Notes under the pieces: generated by a model | The model's database searches: none | What the model was told of the DNA's origin: nothing | The model's input: the letters and a program-made list of their open reading frames with translations, nothing else | Position numbers and translations under genes: made by a program | Source of the DNA: Streptomyces sp. Je 1-79 | Lineage (GTDB): Bacteria; Actinomycetota; Actinomycetes; Streptomycetales; Streptomycetaceae | Direction: 5' to 3' | Length of the DNA stretch: 64,000 nt | Assembly (NCBI RefSeq): GCF_025195125.1 | Contig: NZ_JAMGSL010000010.1 | Location: 184,334-248,333, forward strand | Part shown: positions 1-8,856 of the stretch, one piece after another | How positions within the stretch are numbered: position 1 is the first letter of the stretch | Layout of the letters: each line of letters starts with the position of its first letter

Positions 1-31
1 CCCGGCGTACGCCCTCCCCGCGAAACCCCGG

Positions 32-70
32 GCGCCGGGCGGGAGCGGCCCGCCCGCTCCCGCCCGGCGC
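32..70 (+). terminator. Strong hairpin ahead of the tail chaperone gene
   Basis: A perfect 17-bp GC-rich stem (32-48 with 54-70) closes a 5-nt loop. No T-tract follows. It sits 51 bp before the chaperone start, where phage tail operons often place a terminator or processing site between the abundant major tail protein and the low-abundance chaperones. That role is inferred; the upstream gene is outside the window. Confidence 0.5.
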
Positions 71-121
71 ACACCCCCACACACCTTCTCGTACTTCCTA
101 CGTTTCTACGGAGAGACACCC

Positions 122-412
122 ATGGCCTCGTTCAACGTCAACGCCGCCCGCGCCCAGCGCATGGAGGCCCTCGGCAAGTCCTGGTCCTTCGACCTGGACG
201 ACGACACCTTCGAGCTCCCCACCGAACTCACGCGCGCGACGGCCAAGGCGCTGCGCGGCCTCGCCGACGACGACGTGGACGGGCTGCTGAAGCTGCTCAT
301 GGGCGAGAAGCAGTTCGCCCGCTTCGAGCAGCACAGCGTCACGATGCAGGACATCGCGGCGATCCTGAACGCCTACGGCCAGGAGACGGGGCTGGCCCTG
401 GGGGAAGGCTGA
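122..412 (+). CDS. Tail assembly chaperone, G-like (short product)
   Basis: A 96-residue acidic, helical protein starting at ATG 122 behind a GGAGAG ribosome-binding site. Size, acidity, position before the tape measure genes, and an overlapping downstream frame match lambda G-type tail assembly chaperones, which keep the tape measure protein soluble and recruit tail tube subunits. The last codons before the TGA contain CTG GGG GAA, where a ribosome can step back one base into the frame that continues to 840. A 239-residue fusion would then be made alongside this short form, as in lambda G and GT. Confidence 0.8.
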   Translation: MASFNVNAARAQRMEALGKSWSFDLDDDTFELPTELTRATAKALRGLADDDVDGLLKLLMGEKQFARFEQHSVTMQDIAAILNAYGQETGLALGEG

Positions 413-840
413 GCCTCGACGAGTTCGTCGAGGAACACGCCGAGGCACTCGAGGCCGACCTGCTCCGTCACTACGGAGTGGACCTCCTGGACTGGCACCG
501 CGACCGGCTCTCGGCCCGCCGACTGGCGGTGCTGATCAAGCACATGCCGCGGGACAGCGCACTGCTGAGCGAGACGGACGGCGAGGCAGCCGAGTGGAGC
601 ACGACGGACTACCTGCTGGCCGCGGTGGTGGACCACCTGGCGGTTTCCAACTGGATGTTCTCGACCGTCAATTCGGGCGAGGACTCCGAGCCCATGGACC
701 CGCCGAAGCCGGTGCCTCGCCCTGGAGACAGGGCGAACGCCGCCATGGCCGCCACCGAGACGTCGGCCGCACCGGAGCCGCCCGCCGACGCCGGGTCGGA
801 GCCGCTCAGCCCTGCTGAGCTGGCGCGCTTCTTCAGCTGA
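403..840 (+). CDS. Tail assembly chaperone T domain, read by -1 frameshift
   Basis: This frame is open from inside the end of the G-like gene to a TGA at 840 and has no ATG start with a good ribosome-binding site; the first GTG is at 478. Its early part contains the residues LLRHYGVDLLDW and RLSARRLAVLI, typical of the second half of siphophage tail chaperones. A slip at GGGGGAA (400-406) would fuse 94 residues of G to 145 residues here, giving 239 aa. The C-terminal third is proline- and alanine-rich and probably disordered. Independent translation from GTG 478 is the alternative. Confidence 0.75.
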   Translation, partial: GRLSLDEFVEEHAEALEADLLRHYGVDLLDWHRDRLSARRLAVLIKHMPRDSALLSETDGEAAEWSTTDYLLAAVVDHLAVSNWMFSTVNSGEDSEPMDPPKPVPRPGDRANAAMAATETSAAPEPPADAGSEPLSPAELARFFS

Positions 841-861
841 CGTAGCGCGTTCGTCCCCGGG

Positions 862-1284
862 TCAGCCGACGACGAACGTCAGCACCGCGGCGGTGCCCGC
901 TGCCAGAGCAAGTCCGGCCTGGCAGAAGTATCCGAACTGCGGCCCCTTCGACGCGAGGTACTGGGCGGGGACCACCGCGGACGGCTTCGCCGGGTCGACC
1001 ACCACCGGGAAGACCTGGCCGAGCTCCGGGGCCGGCGTCGGGCTGCTGACCGTCGCCCGGCGCCGCCGCCCGTCGCCGTCCTGATAGCTGCAACGGATGT
1101 GGACGACGTTGGCGCCTTCCCGGCGGATGCGTTCCTCGCAGACCGCGTCGGTCGTGACGCCCCGCCGCCTCAGTCGGCGGTCACGCAGTTGGTGCGGCAT
1201 CGACAGGAGGCTGAGCACGACGAGCGGGACGCAGATGAGCCACAAGAAGGCCGAGATGTCCGCAACGCGGATCGCCAGTTGCAC
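862..1284 (-). CDS. Small two-helix membrane protein, DUF3592-like
   Basis: A 140-residue protein with GTG start at 1284 behind a G-rich ribosome-binding site. It has an N-terminal transmembrane helix (about residues 10-30), a central soluble beta-rich part with many arginines and a proline stretch, and a C-terminal helix (about 118-138). This layout resembles DUF3592-family membrane proteins. It is the only minus-strand gene in the tail cluster, so it looks like an inserted cargo gene rather than a structural component. No function is known; a shared transcript with the tail genes is impossible given the strand. Confidence 0.6.
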   Translation of the reverse strand: MQLAIRVADISAFLWLICVPLVVLSLLSMPHQLRDRRLRRRGVTTDAVCEERIRREGANVVHIRCSYQDGDGRRRRATVSSPTPAPELGQVFPVVVDPAKPSAVVPAQYLASKGPQFGYFCQAGLALAAGTAAVLTFVVG

Positions 1285-1361
1285 AGAACCCCCCAGGTTG
1301 CACGGCTACCACAGAAGTCCGCGCAGTCTACAACTCACCCCGCACAGAGGAGGAATCCGAG

Positions 1362-2129
1362 GTGGCCGAGGACTACATCACCCCGAAAGAGCTGGAGACG
1401 GCCCTCGAGGCGGAGCGGAAGAAGGCGGAGGAGGGCGAGAAGAAGAAGAAACTCGCCAGTACCGCCGACGTCACGGCCGCGATCGAGGCCTACGACAAGA
1501 AGAAGGACGAGGAAGACAAAAAAGAGTGGGTCAAGGAGTGGGACCACTGGGTCGCGACAGAACTCAACTCCATCAAGAGCGAGTTCACCGTCTTCAAGAT
1601 GGAATGGGTCCCCATTCTCGCGACGCTGCCCTCGCTGTTCAGCTTCGAAGAGCTTCTCATGCAGAAGTACAACCTGACGTACCACAACGGTTTTCTGCAG
1701 ACCGAGGGCATGGTCGAACGGCGGCAGGAGCGGGCCTACAACCGGGCGCGGGACGAAGCGTACGCGGAGAACGAGCGCCGCAACGCGGAGGAGTCCAGGC
1801 GTAACCAGCCGCCGGCGGACGGCACCCCGCCGCCCGGCACCCGGCCGCCCGGCACGCAGCCCCCCGGGGACGGCACCCGCCCTCCCGGCACCACGCCCCC
1901 TGGCGGCCGGCCGACCCCCACCCCGCCCCCGCGCCCCCAGCCACCCCCCAACCAGCCGCCCGCCCCCGGCCCGCGCACACGGACCCCCGCGCCCCGCCCC
2001 GACCCCGTCGCGCCCGTAGGGAACTCCTTGAACCAGGCCCGGCCCGAGATCCGGGGCGGCACCGGTGATCTCAACGGCCTCCAGCAGGGCCTGCGCGGGG
2101 CTTCCAACGCCGCCGACGGCGGCTCCTGA
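1362..2129 (+). CDS. Unknown tail-cluster protein: charged helix plus proline-rich arm
   Basis: A 255-residue protein starting at GTG 1362, with AGAGGAGG upstream. Residues 1-60 are a highly charged Lys/Glu helix likely to form a coiled coil. Residues 60-145 look folded and contain a hydrophobic segment near WVPILATLPSLF. Residues 150-215 are almost only Pro, Gly, Thr and Arg with repeated PPGT units, and a short tail follows. I recognise no family. Its place between the chaperones and the tape measure, where phages encode nothing conserved, suggests a cluster-specific tail or tip component. Confidence 0.65.
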   Translation: MAEDYITPKELETALEAERKKAEEGEKKKKLASTADVTAAIEAYDKKKDEEDKKEWVKEWDHWVATELNSIKSEFTVFKMEWVPILATLPSLFSFEELLMQKYNLTYHNGFLQTEGMVERRQERAYNRARDEAYAENERRNAEESRRNQPPADGTPPPGTRPPGTQPPGDGTRPPGTTPPGGRPTPTPPPRPQPPPNQPPAPGPRTRTPAPRPDPVAPVGNSLNQARPEIRGGTGDLNGLQQGLRGASNAADGGS

Positions 2130-2150
2130 CACGCAGAAAGCGGGTGGCTC

Positions 2151-3350
2151 ATGTCTCTCGTACGCTCTCTCGGCAGAGCATCCAGTTCCCTGAAGGATTT
2201 CCAGTCCAAGTCCACCGCCACCGACCGGGCGATGAACGGCCTCCGTTCGAGCGCGACCCGGGGCGAACAGGGCCTCAAGAACATCCGGACCGCCGCGCAG
2301 GGCTCCACACGCGAACTGAACAACCTCAAGTCGGCGGCGGACAAGGCGGACAAGTCTCTCAGCAAGGCGGGGAAGACCGGCACCACCGCCGGAACCCAGG
2401 TCGGCAATTTCAAGAAGGGCGCCGACAACGCCTCCAAGGGCATGAACGGCCTCAACAAGTCCATGAAGGGCAACTTCATCGCCCGGCTCATGGAACTGTT
2501 CATGCCGCTCATCGAGAAGGTGGTCGACATGGCCACCCGCTCGAAGACGATGCAGAAGGTGCTCAAGACCGCCTTCGACGCCATCAAGAAGGTCATCAGC
2601 TCGGTCATGAAGGTCGTCGGACCGATCATGACGAAGGCCGGCGCGCTGATCAAGAAGGTCTGGGACGGCATCAAGAGAGCCATCTCGGTCGTTGTCTCCG
2701 CCGTACAGACGGTCATCACGAAGTACTTCAACGCCTGGAAGAAGATCATCACCACGGTAATGAACGCCGTGAAGTCGGTCATCTCCGGCGTCTGGAACGG
2801 CATCAAGCGCATCATCATGCCGGTCGTGAACTGGATCAAGGACGTCGTCCCGCGGGCTTTCAGCGCCGTCAAGGACAAGCTCTCCAGCATCTGGGGCGGC
2901 CTCAAGGACATCGCCGGCCGGGCCTTCGACAAGATCAAGGGCGCCGTGAAGGGCCCGATCAACGCCGTGATCGGCCTGATCAACAGCGCGATCGGCAAAC
3001 TGAACGGCATCAAGGTCTCGATCCCCGGCTGGGTCCCGCTCGTCGGCGGCAAGACCTTCGGCGTCAACCTGCCGAAGATCCCGCAGCTCGCCCAGGGCGG
3101 CGTCGTCCAGCCCCGCCGCGGCGGCGTGCACGCCATCGTCGCCGAGGCCGGTGAGGCCGAGGCCGTCCTGCCGCTGTCCAAGCTGGACCGGCTGCTGCGG
3201 CACACCGCCCGCGCGAGCCGCGCCCAGGCGATGAACGCGGGCGCAGGTGCCACCCACGGATTCCAGATCGAGAACTACTACGAAGCGGCCGGCAACGACC
3301 TCCAGCAGACCGCGCACGCCCTGCTGTTCCTGTCCAAGGCCCGCGGATGA
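2151..3350 (+). CDS. Tape-measure-like tail protein 1
   Basis: A 399-residue protein starting at ATG 2151. Residues 1-110 are Lys/Ser/Ala-rich and helical. Residues 115-290 are amphipathic and hydrophobic helical repeats with regularly spaced Trp and Ile-Lys pairs. The C-terminal part has KIPQLAQGGVV followed by AEAGEAEAVLPL, the usual ending of siphophage tape measure proteins. Tape measures set tail length at roughly 1.5 angstrom per residue, so a functional one of this size would give a short tail of about 60 nm (inference). Its stop overlaps the start of the next, related gene by four bases. Confidence 0.75.
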   Translation: MSLVRSLGRASSSLKDFQSKSTATDRAMNGLRSSATRGEQGLKNIRTAAQGSTRELNNLKSAADKADKSLSKAGKTGTTAGTQVGNFKKGADNASKGMNGLNKSMKGNFIARLMELFMPLIEKVVDMATRSKTMQKVLKTAFDAIKKVISSVMKVVGPIMTKAGALIKKVWDGIKRAISVVVSAVQTVITKYFNAWKKIITTVMNAVKSVISGVWNGIKRIIMPVVNWIKDVVPRAFSAVKDKLSSIWGGLKDIAGRAFDKIKGAVKGPINAVIGLINSAIGKLNGIKVSIPGWVPLVGGKTFGVNLPKIPQLAQGGVVQPRRGGVHAIVAEAGEAEAVLPLSKLDRLLRHTARASRAQAMNAGAGATHGFQIENYYEAAGNDLQQTAHALLFLSKARG

Positions 3351-4636
3351 GTGCCGCTCTGGCCGCACAGGCCAACGGGATCATGATGCAGATCCGGGGT
3401 CTCCCCGGAGCGATGAAGGGCTTCCGCGGCCAGGTCCAGGCCACCAACCGTGTCCTGGACAAGCTGCGCGGCGGCCTCACCCAGAGCGCCTCCGCCGTCG
3501 ACCGGATCAAGAACGCCGCCACCCCGGCCGCCACGCAGGTCCAGCAGGTCAAGGCCCGCACCGACGCCTCCGCCCAGTCCTTGGCCCGGGTCGGCCGCAC
3601 CGCCACCACCACCGCCCCCCGGCTCAAGTCCGTCGGCACCAAGGCCAAAGGCAGCTCCGCGCCCCTGAAGTCGATCGCCTCCGGCGGGTCGGTCTTCGGC
3701 ACCGTCGCCGGCCTCCTCGGCAAGGCCTCCGGCGCCCTCTCCCGGATCATGGGCGTCCTCGGCAAGGGGCTCTCCGTCGCCGCCGGTGTCATGACCGGCG
3801 TCAACGTGGCCATGCGCGCCAACCCGCTCGGCTTCCTCGCCGGGCTGATCGTCCCGCTGCTGGCCGCGCTCATCACGTACGCCATGAACACCGAGACCGG
3901 TCAGCGGATCATGAAACAGGTCTTCGACCAGGTCCAGAAGACCTTCCAGGACATCTTCAAGTTCCTCGGACCGGTCGTCAGCGCGTACGGAACCGTGGTC
4001 GCCCAGTACTTCAAGGCCGTCCAGACCATCATCGACGCCGCCCTGAAGGTCATCGGCGCCGCCGTCTCCGGTGACTTCGGCAAGGCCAGGGACGCCATCT
4101 CCGGTGCCACCAGGGCCCTCAGCGATCTCGTCCGACGCCCCTGGAACTCCTTCAGGACCGCGATCCAGCCCACGCTGGACTGGATCACCAAGAAGATCCC
4201 CGACATGTTCACCCGGGTGAAGGACGCCACGTCCCGCACCCTCGGCGGCATCGGCGACTTCATGTCCACCGGGCTCCAGACCCTGGCGGGCGTCATCACC
4301 GGACCGATCAAGGGGCTCATCGCCTTCGCCAACTGGGTCATCGACGGCCTGAACAGCCTCAGTTTCTCCCTCCTCGGCAAGAAGTTCGGCGTCGATCTCT
4401 CCAAGATCCCGCAGCTCGCCGAGGGTGGCGTCGTCCACCCCTCGCCCGGCGGCGGGGCCTCCGCCGTACGCCCGCTCTCCTCACTGGAGCGGCTCCGACC
4501 GGCCGAGGCCGGCCACCGCGCCGCGGCCGCCCCGCACGGGGAGCGCGCCCGGCTGCACACCTATCGCGAACCGGCGGGCCGCAGCGCCCACGCCATCGCC
4601 GAGGACCTGCTGTTCCTGCACAGGACCGCAGCCTGA
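3347..4636 (+). CDS. Tape-measure-like tail protein 2 (paralogue of protein 1)
   Basis: A 429-residue protein starting at ATG 3347 inside the previous stop (ATGA). It has the same architecture as its neighbour: a polar helical N-terminus, a hydrophobic core (ANPLGFLAGLIVPLLAALI, about residues 162-180) typical of tape measures, and a C-terminal KIPQLAEGGVV motif. The final 70 residues differ and lack the AEAGEAE segment. Two tape-measure-like genes in tandem are unusual. One may set length while the other is a tip or ejected component, or one may be an altered duplicate. Confidence 0.72.
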   Translation: MSAALAAQANGIMMQIRGLPGAMKGFRGQVQATNRVLDKLRGGLTQSASAVDRIKNAATPAATQVQQVKARTDASAQSLARVGRTATTTAPRLKSVGTKAKGSSAPLKSIASGGSVFGTVAGLLGKASGALSRIMGVLGKGLSVAAGVMTGVNVAMRANPLGFLAGLIVPLLAALITYAMNTETGQRIMKQVFDQVQKTFQDIFKFLGPVVSAYGTVVAQYFKAVQTIIDAALKVIGAAVSGDFGKARDAISGATRALSDLVRRPWNSFRTAIQPTLDWITKKIPDMFTRVKDATSRTLGGIGDFMSTGLQTLAGVITGPIKGLIAFANWVIDGLNSLSFSLLGKKFGVDLSKIPQLAEGGVVHPSPGGGASAVRPLSSLERLRPAEAGHRAAAAPHGERARLHTYREPAGRSAHAIAEDLLFLHRTAA

Positions 4637-4659
4637 CGAAAGGGAGGTGACGGCCCGTC

Positions 4660-5595
4660 ATGGCCGAGACCACCATCGCATACACGGACGAGACGGCACC
4701 CGGCTCACTGATCACCCGCGACGGGCAGATCCAGTGGGCCGGACTGCTGATGGGGCCCGGTACTCCGTACCAGATCGACCGCTCCGGCCTGAGCGGCTGG
4801 GACGACCTGCCCACCCTGGACACCGGCGACGTACCCCGCCCCGACCAGCACGGAGCCTGGCCCGGCGCCGTCTGGGCGCAGCCCCGGCTGGTCGGCGCCA
4901 CCGTCTGGCTGGTCCCGCCGACGGCCGACCGGTCCCTGGACACCAGCACCACCTTCAGGGCCGCCACCGGACCCGAGGGCGGCGAGCGCTGGCTCGCGGT
5001 GCGGCTGCACGGCGAGACCCTCGCCGTGCGCGCCCGGGTCAGCCGCCGGGTCGTCCCGCAGGACCGTACGTACGTACGCCAGGGCATGGCCAAGGCCTCG
5101 CTCCAGTGGACGGCGACCGACCCGCGCCGCTTCGGCGCCGCCCTGCGCCAGGGCCAGGCCACCCTGCCGGTCTCCGAGCCCGGCCTGGTCTGGCAGAGCG
5201 ACGCCGGCAGCGGCCTGACCTGGCCGCTGGACTGGGGCGGCGCCGGTGTCGCGGGCAGCTTCACCGCCGTCAACGAGGGCGGCGCGCCCGCGCACCCCGT
5301 CGTCGAGTTCCGCGGCCCGATCCGCAGGCCGACGCTGACCCGGATGAGCGACGGCCGGCAGCTCCAGTACGACATCGCCCTCGGCGTCGGCGACATCCTC
5401 ACCGTCGACACCGAGGCGGGCACGGTCCTCCTCAACGGCACCGCGTCCCGGCTCTACACGGCCACCCCCGCCTCCACTCCCGAGCAGCTGTTCCGCCTGG
5501 AGCCCGGCAGCACGGCGCTGGCCTTCCGCTCCAACGACGCGACCCCCGACCCCCGGGCCTCGGCCACCGTCCGCTGGCGCGACTCCCACTGGTGA
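4660..5595 (+). CDS. Distal tail protein (Dit-like, siphovirus tail component)
   Basis: A 311-residue protein starting at ATG 4660 behind GGGAGG. Its position after the tape measure and its pattern (an N-terminal beta domain that frames a target surface, a middle WLAVRLHGETLAVRARV strand pair, then a galectin-like half rich in WDW and beta segments) fit the phage tail family protein / Dit group. Dit forms a hexameric ring at the tail tip that joins the tube to the baseplate hub. It belongs to the same operon as the flanking tail genes. Confidence 0.75.
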   Translation: MAETTIAYTDETAPGSLITRDGQIQWAGLLMGPGTPYQIDRSGLSGWDDLPTLDTGDVPRPDQHGAWPGAVWAQPRLVGATVWLVPPTADRSLDTSTTFRAATGPEGGERWLAVRLHGETLAVRARVSRRVVPQDRTYVRQGMAKASLQWTATDPRRFGAALRQGQATLPVSEPGLVWQSDAGSGLTWPLDWGGAGVAGSFTAVNEGGAPAHPVVEFRGPIRRPTLTRMSDGRQLQYDIALGVGDILTVDTEAGTVLLNGTASRLYTATPASTPEQLFRLEPGSTALAFRSNDATPDPRASATVRWRDSHW

Positions 5596-5644
5596 CCGGC
5601 CCGACCGGACCACCCCTTCCGCAACCCGCATTCCAGGAGGAACC

Positions 5645-6847
5645 ATGCCCGTACGCAGCGCTTGGCTGATCAACCGCACGGAGACCGAGTCCGGCCAGTC
5701 CCGCTCCGACACCCGGCTCTCCCCCACCGGCACCATGGCACCGACCGGCGCGCTGACCACCGCCTCCGGCATCATCCCGGGCGCCAAGGACGGCCTCTAC
5801 ATCATGGACGCCCTGTACGTGTACGGGGACACCGTCGGCATGACGGCGAACGTCGCCCCGGGCCGCGCCGTCATCCAGGGCCCGGCCGCGGCCGGCGCGT
5901 ACCCGGTCGTGCTCACCGACTACACCCAGGTCACCTTCGACGACGGCGACGCCAACAACCCGCGGATCGACCTCGTCGTGCTGCGCGTGTACGACGCCCA
6001 GTACGACCCGGTCACCGGCCGCACCGAAGCCGTACTGGAGATCCTCAAGGGCGCCCCGAAGGCCGATCCGGAGCCGCCGCAGGTCCCCGAGGGCGCCCTG
6101 GGGCTGGCGCGCGTCACCGTCCCGGCCGGCGCGTCCGTCGGCACCGGCGGCCTCGACTGGAGCACCGCCGTCTACGACCTGCGTCACCCCAGCGTCGCCG
6201 TCGGCGGCATCCTCCCCGAGTCCTGGAACCGCGACGTGAAGGGCGGCTACCCGGGCCAGTACCGCGACAACGCCGCGCTGCTCCAGCGCTGGGACTCCAC
6301 CCGCTGGGTCTCGTACCCCAAGCAGGTCGGCGGCGTCGCCCCGCAGGGCGCGCTGGCCACCGGTGAGTACACCGGCCAGTACCGCGACGAGGGCGGCCGG
6401 CTCCAGCGCTGGGACGGCACGGTCTGGCGTCCGATCGTCCCGGCCAGCGGCTGGGCCGCCAACACCGACGGCGGCTACTGCAAGGCCACCGGCTGGGTCG
6501 AGGTCATCACCGACACCGCCGCGCCCGGCATCTCCACCTCCTTCACCACCCCGGTCTCCGGCGCGGTGCTGGTCTCCCTCGGCTACTACGGCGGCAACGC
6601 CGTGGACGGCACCTACTGCCGCATGTCGGTGAACATCCGGCAGGGCAGCACCCTCGTCGTCGGCGCGGACGAGATCCGCGCGGCCACCGTGTCGGGGCGG
6701 GGCCACTCCTCCGTCTCGACCATGTTCCGGGTCACCGGCCTCAAGCCGCACACCGTCTACAACGCGGTCGGCGCGTACCTGTCCTCGGCCACGAGCAACA
6801 ACGCGTGGATCGACAACCGGTACGTCCGCGTCGACCCGGTGCTGTGA
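5645..6847 (+). CDS. Baseplate/receptor-binding tail protein
   Basis: A 400-residue protein, ATG 5645, preceded by AGGAGG. Residues 1-175 resemble the N-terminal part of baseplate upper or fibre-attachment proteins of actinophages. Residues 195-260 contain two copies of a unit with core GQYRDxxxxLQRWD (near residues 205 and 245), a repeat seen in surface-binding tail proteins. The C-terminal 140 residues form a beta-rich globular head, probably a receptor-binding or trimerisation domain. The exact role among tip proteins is inferred from order and repeats. Confidence 0.65.
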   Translation: MPVRSAWLINRTETESGQSRSDTRLSPTGTMAPTGALTTASGIIPGAKDGLYIMDALYVYGDTVGMTANVAPGRAVIQGPAAAGAYPVVLTDYTQVTFDDGDANNPRIDLVVLRVYDAQYDPVTGRTEAVLEILKGAPKADPEPPQVPEGALGLARVTVPAGASVGTGGLDWSTAVYDLRHPSVAVGGILPESWNRDVKGGYPGQYRDNAALLQRWDSTRWVSYPKQVGGVAPQGALATGEYTGQYRDEGGRLQRWDGTVWRPIVPASGWAANTDGGYCKATGWVEVITDTAAPGISTSFTTPVSGAVLVSLGYYGGNAVDGTYCRMSVNIRQGSTLVVGADEIRAATVSGRGHSSVSTMFRVTGLKPHTVYNAVGAYLSSATSNNAWIDNRYVRVDPVL

Positions 6848-7962
6848 GCCGCCCGATGACACGCGCGGTCACCACACCCGTCTACCGGGCCCTCTTCTGC
6901 GATCTGCGGACCGACCAGGTCCTCGACGTGCTTCCGCTGACGGAGGCCAAGTTCGACGACTTCATCGGCAAGTCCGGATCGCTGTCCGCGACCGTCCCGC
7001 TGCCCAACCCCGCCCTGGCGGTCCGGGCCAGGGCAGCGCTCCAGCCCGGCCGCACCGCCGTCTGGCTGGAGCGCGACGGCGACATCTGGTGGGGCGGGGT
7101 GCTCTGGACGTGCACCCCGTCCACCGACGACCGGGGCCGCAGCCAGGTCCAGTTCCAGGCCGGCACGTTCGACTCGTACCTGGACCACCGGATCCTCTCG
7201 GGGGACCTGGTGGGAGCCTCCACCGACCAGTTCGACATCGCGCGCGCCCTGGTCGACCACGCCCAGAAGCAGGTCGGCGGCGACATCGGGATCAGCCTGG
7301 GCGCCGAGATGTCGGGCATCCGCCGGGACTTCTCGTACGGGTACACCGCACTGGCCCGGGTCCGTGAACTCCTCGACAAACTCGCCCAGCTCGCCGACGG
7401 GTTCGAGTGGCGGGTGCACTGCTACCGGGACGCGCAGGGCCGCCGGGTCAAGCGTCTCCAGCTCGGCCACCCGACGATCCGGACGAGCCACGCGGACATC
7501 GTCCTGGACCACCCGGGCCAGGTCCTGACCTACAGCCTGCCCACGGACTCCACGGTGCAGGCGAACGTGTGGGTCGCCCGCGGCGAGTCGGACAACACCG
7601 ACCAGTCGCAGGAGTCCAAGCCGCTGACCGTCAGCGCGAGCGCGGAGGCGGACCTGGCGGCCGGCTGGCCCCGGCTGGAGCTCAGCTCCGACCACAGCGG
7701 CGTCAAGGACGGGGCGACCCTGGCCTCGCTGGCCCAGGCCGAACTGGCCCGCCAGCGGCGCCCGGAGCAGATCCCGGAGCTCACCGTACGCGTCGACGGG
7801 CGGATCACCCCGGCGCTGCTCGGCGCCCTGGTCCGGCTCCGGATCAGGGACCTGTGGCACCCCGAGGGGCTCGACAAGCAGTACCGGATCGTCGGCATCG
7901 CGGTCGAACCGCCGCAGCGCACGAAGCCCGAGACGGCCACGCTCTACCTGGAAGGGGTGTAA
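6844..7962 (+). CDS. Tail tip hub protein (Tal/gp27-like)
   Basis: A 372-residue protein. I chose GTG 6844, which overlaps the previous stop (GTGA); ATG 6856 is the alternative. The first 100 residues include a WWGGVLWTC segment typical of the hub fold of siphophage tail-associated proteins. Later segments alternate strands and long helices (RVRELLDKLAQLADG), and the C-terminal VDGRITPALLGALVRLRI resembles the barrel end of baseplate hubs. Hub proteins plug the tail tube and bind the fibres. No lysin domain is visible here; the wall-degrading enzyme is separate downstream. Confidence 0.68.
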   Translation: MSRPMTRAVTTPVYRALFCDLRTDQVLDVLPLTEAKFDDFIGKSGSLSATVPLPNPALAVRARAALQPGRTAVWLERDGDIWWGGVLWTCTPSTDDRGRSQVQFQAGTFDSYLDHRILSGDLVGASTDQFDIARALVDHAQKQVGGDIGISLGAEMSGIRRDFSYGYTALARVRELLDKLAQLADGFEWRVHCYRDAQGRRVKRLQLGHPTIRTSHADIVLDHPGQVLTYSLPTDSTVQANVWVARGESDNTDQSQESKPLTVSASAEADLAAGWPRLELSSDHSGVKDGATLASLAQAELARQRRPEQIPELTVRVDGRITPALLGALVRLRIRDLWHPEGLDKQYRIVGIAVEPPQRTKPETATLYLEGV

Positions 7963-7965
7963 CCC

Positions 7966-8685
7966 TTGGCGATCATTCCCACCGACCTGCTGGACCGGAT
8001 CCGCACCCTGGAGCGGCAGATCCGCGACCTGATGGGCAGCGCCAACACCAATCCGGCGCTCAACGAGATCATGGGCGGCGAGGTCGTCATCGGCGACGGC
8101 GGCCGGCTGCGGGTCCGCACCGCCGGCGGCGAGGACCTCCTCTACCTGGGCCGGGTCGAGCCCGACCGGAAGCCGGACGTCCCGCAGCAGGGTCTGGTCG
8201 TCCGCCGCGACGACGGCTCGCTGGCCCTGACCGTCTGGACGGGCAGCCCCGACACGCTGCCCACCCAGCCGGTGCAGATCCTCGACCGCAAGGGCAACGT
8301 GGTGGTCGCCGACGACGCCGCCCACCACGGCCTCGCCCGCCCGTACATCCCGTACCCGCTGCCGGAACCGGTCGACACGGCCCGCTGGGAATCCACCGGC
8401 GCCACCGACTGGGCCACCCTCTACCGCGGGCCCGGCATCGCCCAGCACCCCCGGCTGTACTGCCGGATAGGCGTCCAGGGCACGGCCGGCGCCCAGATCC
8501 GCGTGCTCGTGAACGGCTCCCCCCTCGGCCCGGTGGCCACCACCCCGGAGCCCGAGCTGGTCTTCACCGAACCGCTGACCGCCGAGTTCGGTGCCACGGT
8601 CACGTTCGAGGTGCAGGCGAAGGTCGCCACCGCGGGCGACACCGTCCGCTGCCGCCCGCTGGCGCTGTACGGCGTCCAGTCCTGA
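7966..8685 (+). CDS. Tail tip/minor tail protein
   Basis: A 239-residue protein starting at TTG 7966, three bases after the hub gene, with GGAAGGGG upstream deciding this rare start. A short N-terminal helix is followed by a glycine-rich beta segment (EVVIGDGGRLRVRTAGG), then by a C-terminal beta-sandwich of about 110 residues. The layout resembles minor tail proteins of actinophages in which the N-terminus docks to the hub and the C-terminus contacts the host. Specific function is not recognisable. Confidence 0.6.
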   Translation: MAIIPTDLLDRIRTLERQIRDLMGSANTNPALNEIMGGEVVIGDGGRLRVRTAGGEDLLYLGRVEPDRKPDVPQQGLVVRRDDGSLALTVWTGSPDTLPTQPVQILDRKGNVVVADDAAHHGLARPYIPYPLPEPVDTARWESTGATDWATLYRGPGIAQHPRLYCRIGVQGTAGAQIRVLVNGSPLGPVATTPEPELVFTEPLTAEFGATVTFEVQAKVATAGDTVRCRPLALYGVQS

Positions 8686-8856
8686 CCCGACCCCCGGAGC
8701 CGGGCCGACACCCCGAACCAGGCCGACGGCCCGGACCACGCGTCCGCCCGCCCTCAGCCGGCGCCCCGTCCTGAACCGGCTCGTCCGGGCGGGCGCCGCC
8801 CCGGCGTCCCGCCCGGACCGCCCAGGACCCCACGACCCGAGCAAGGAGGCACATCC

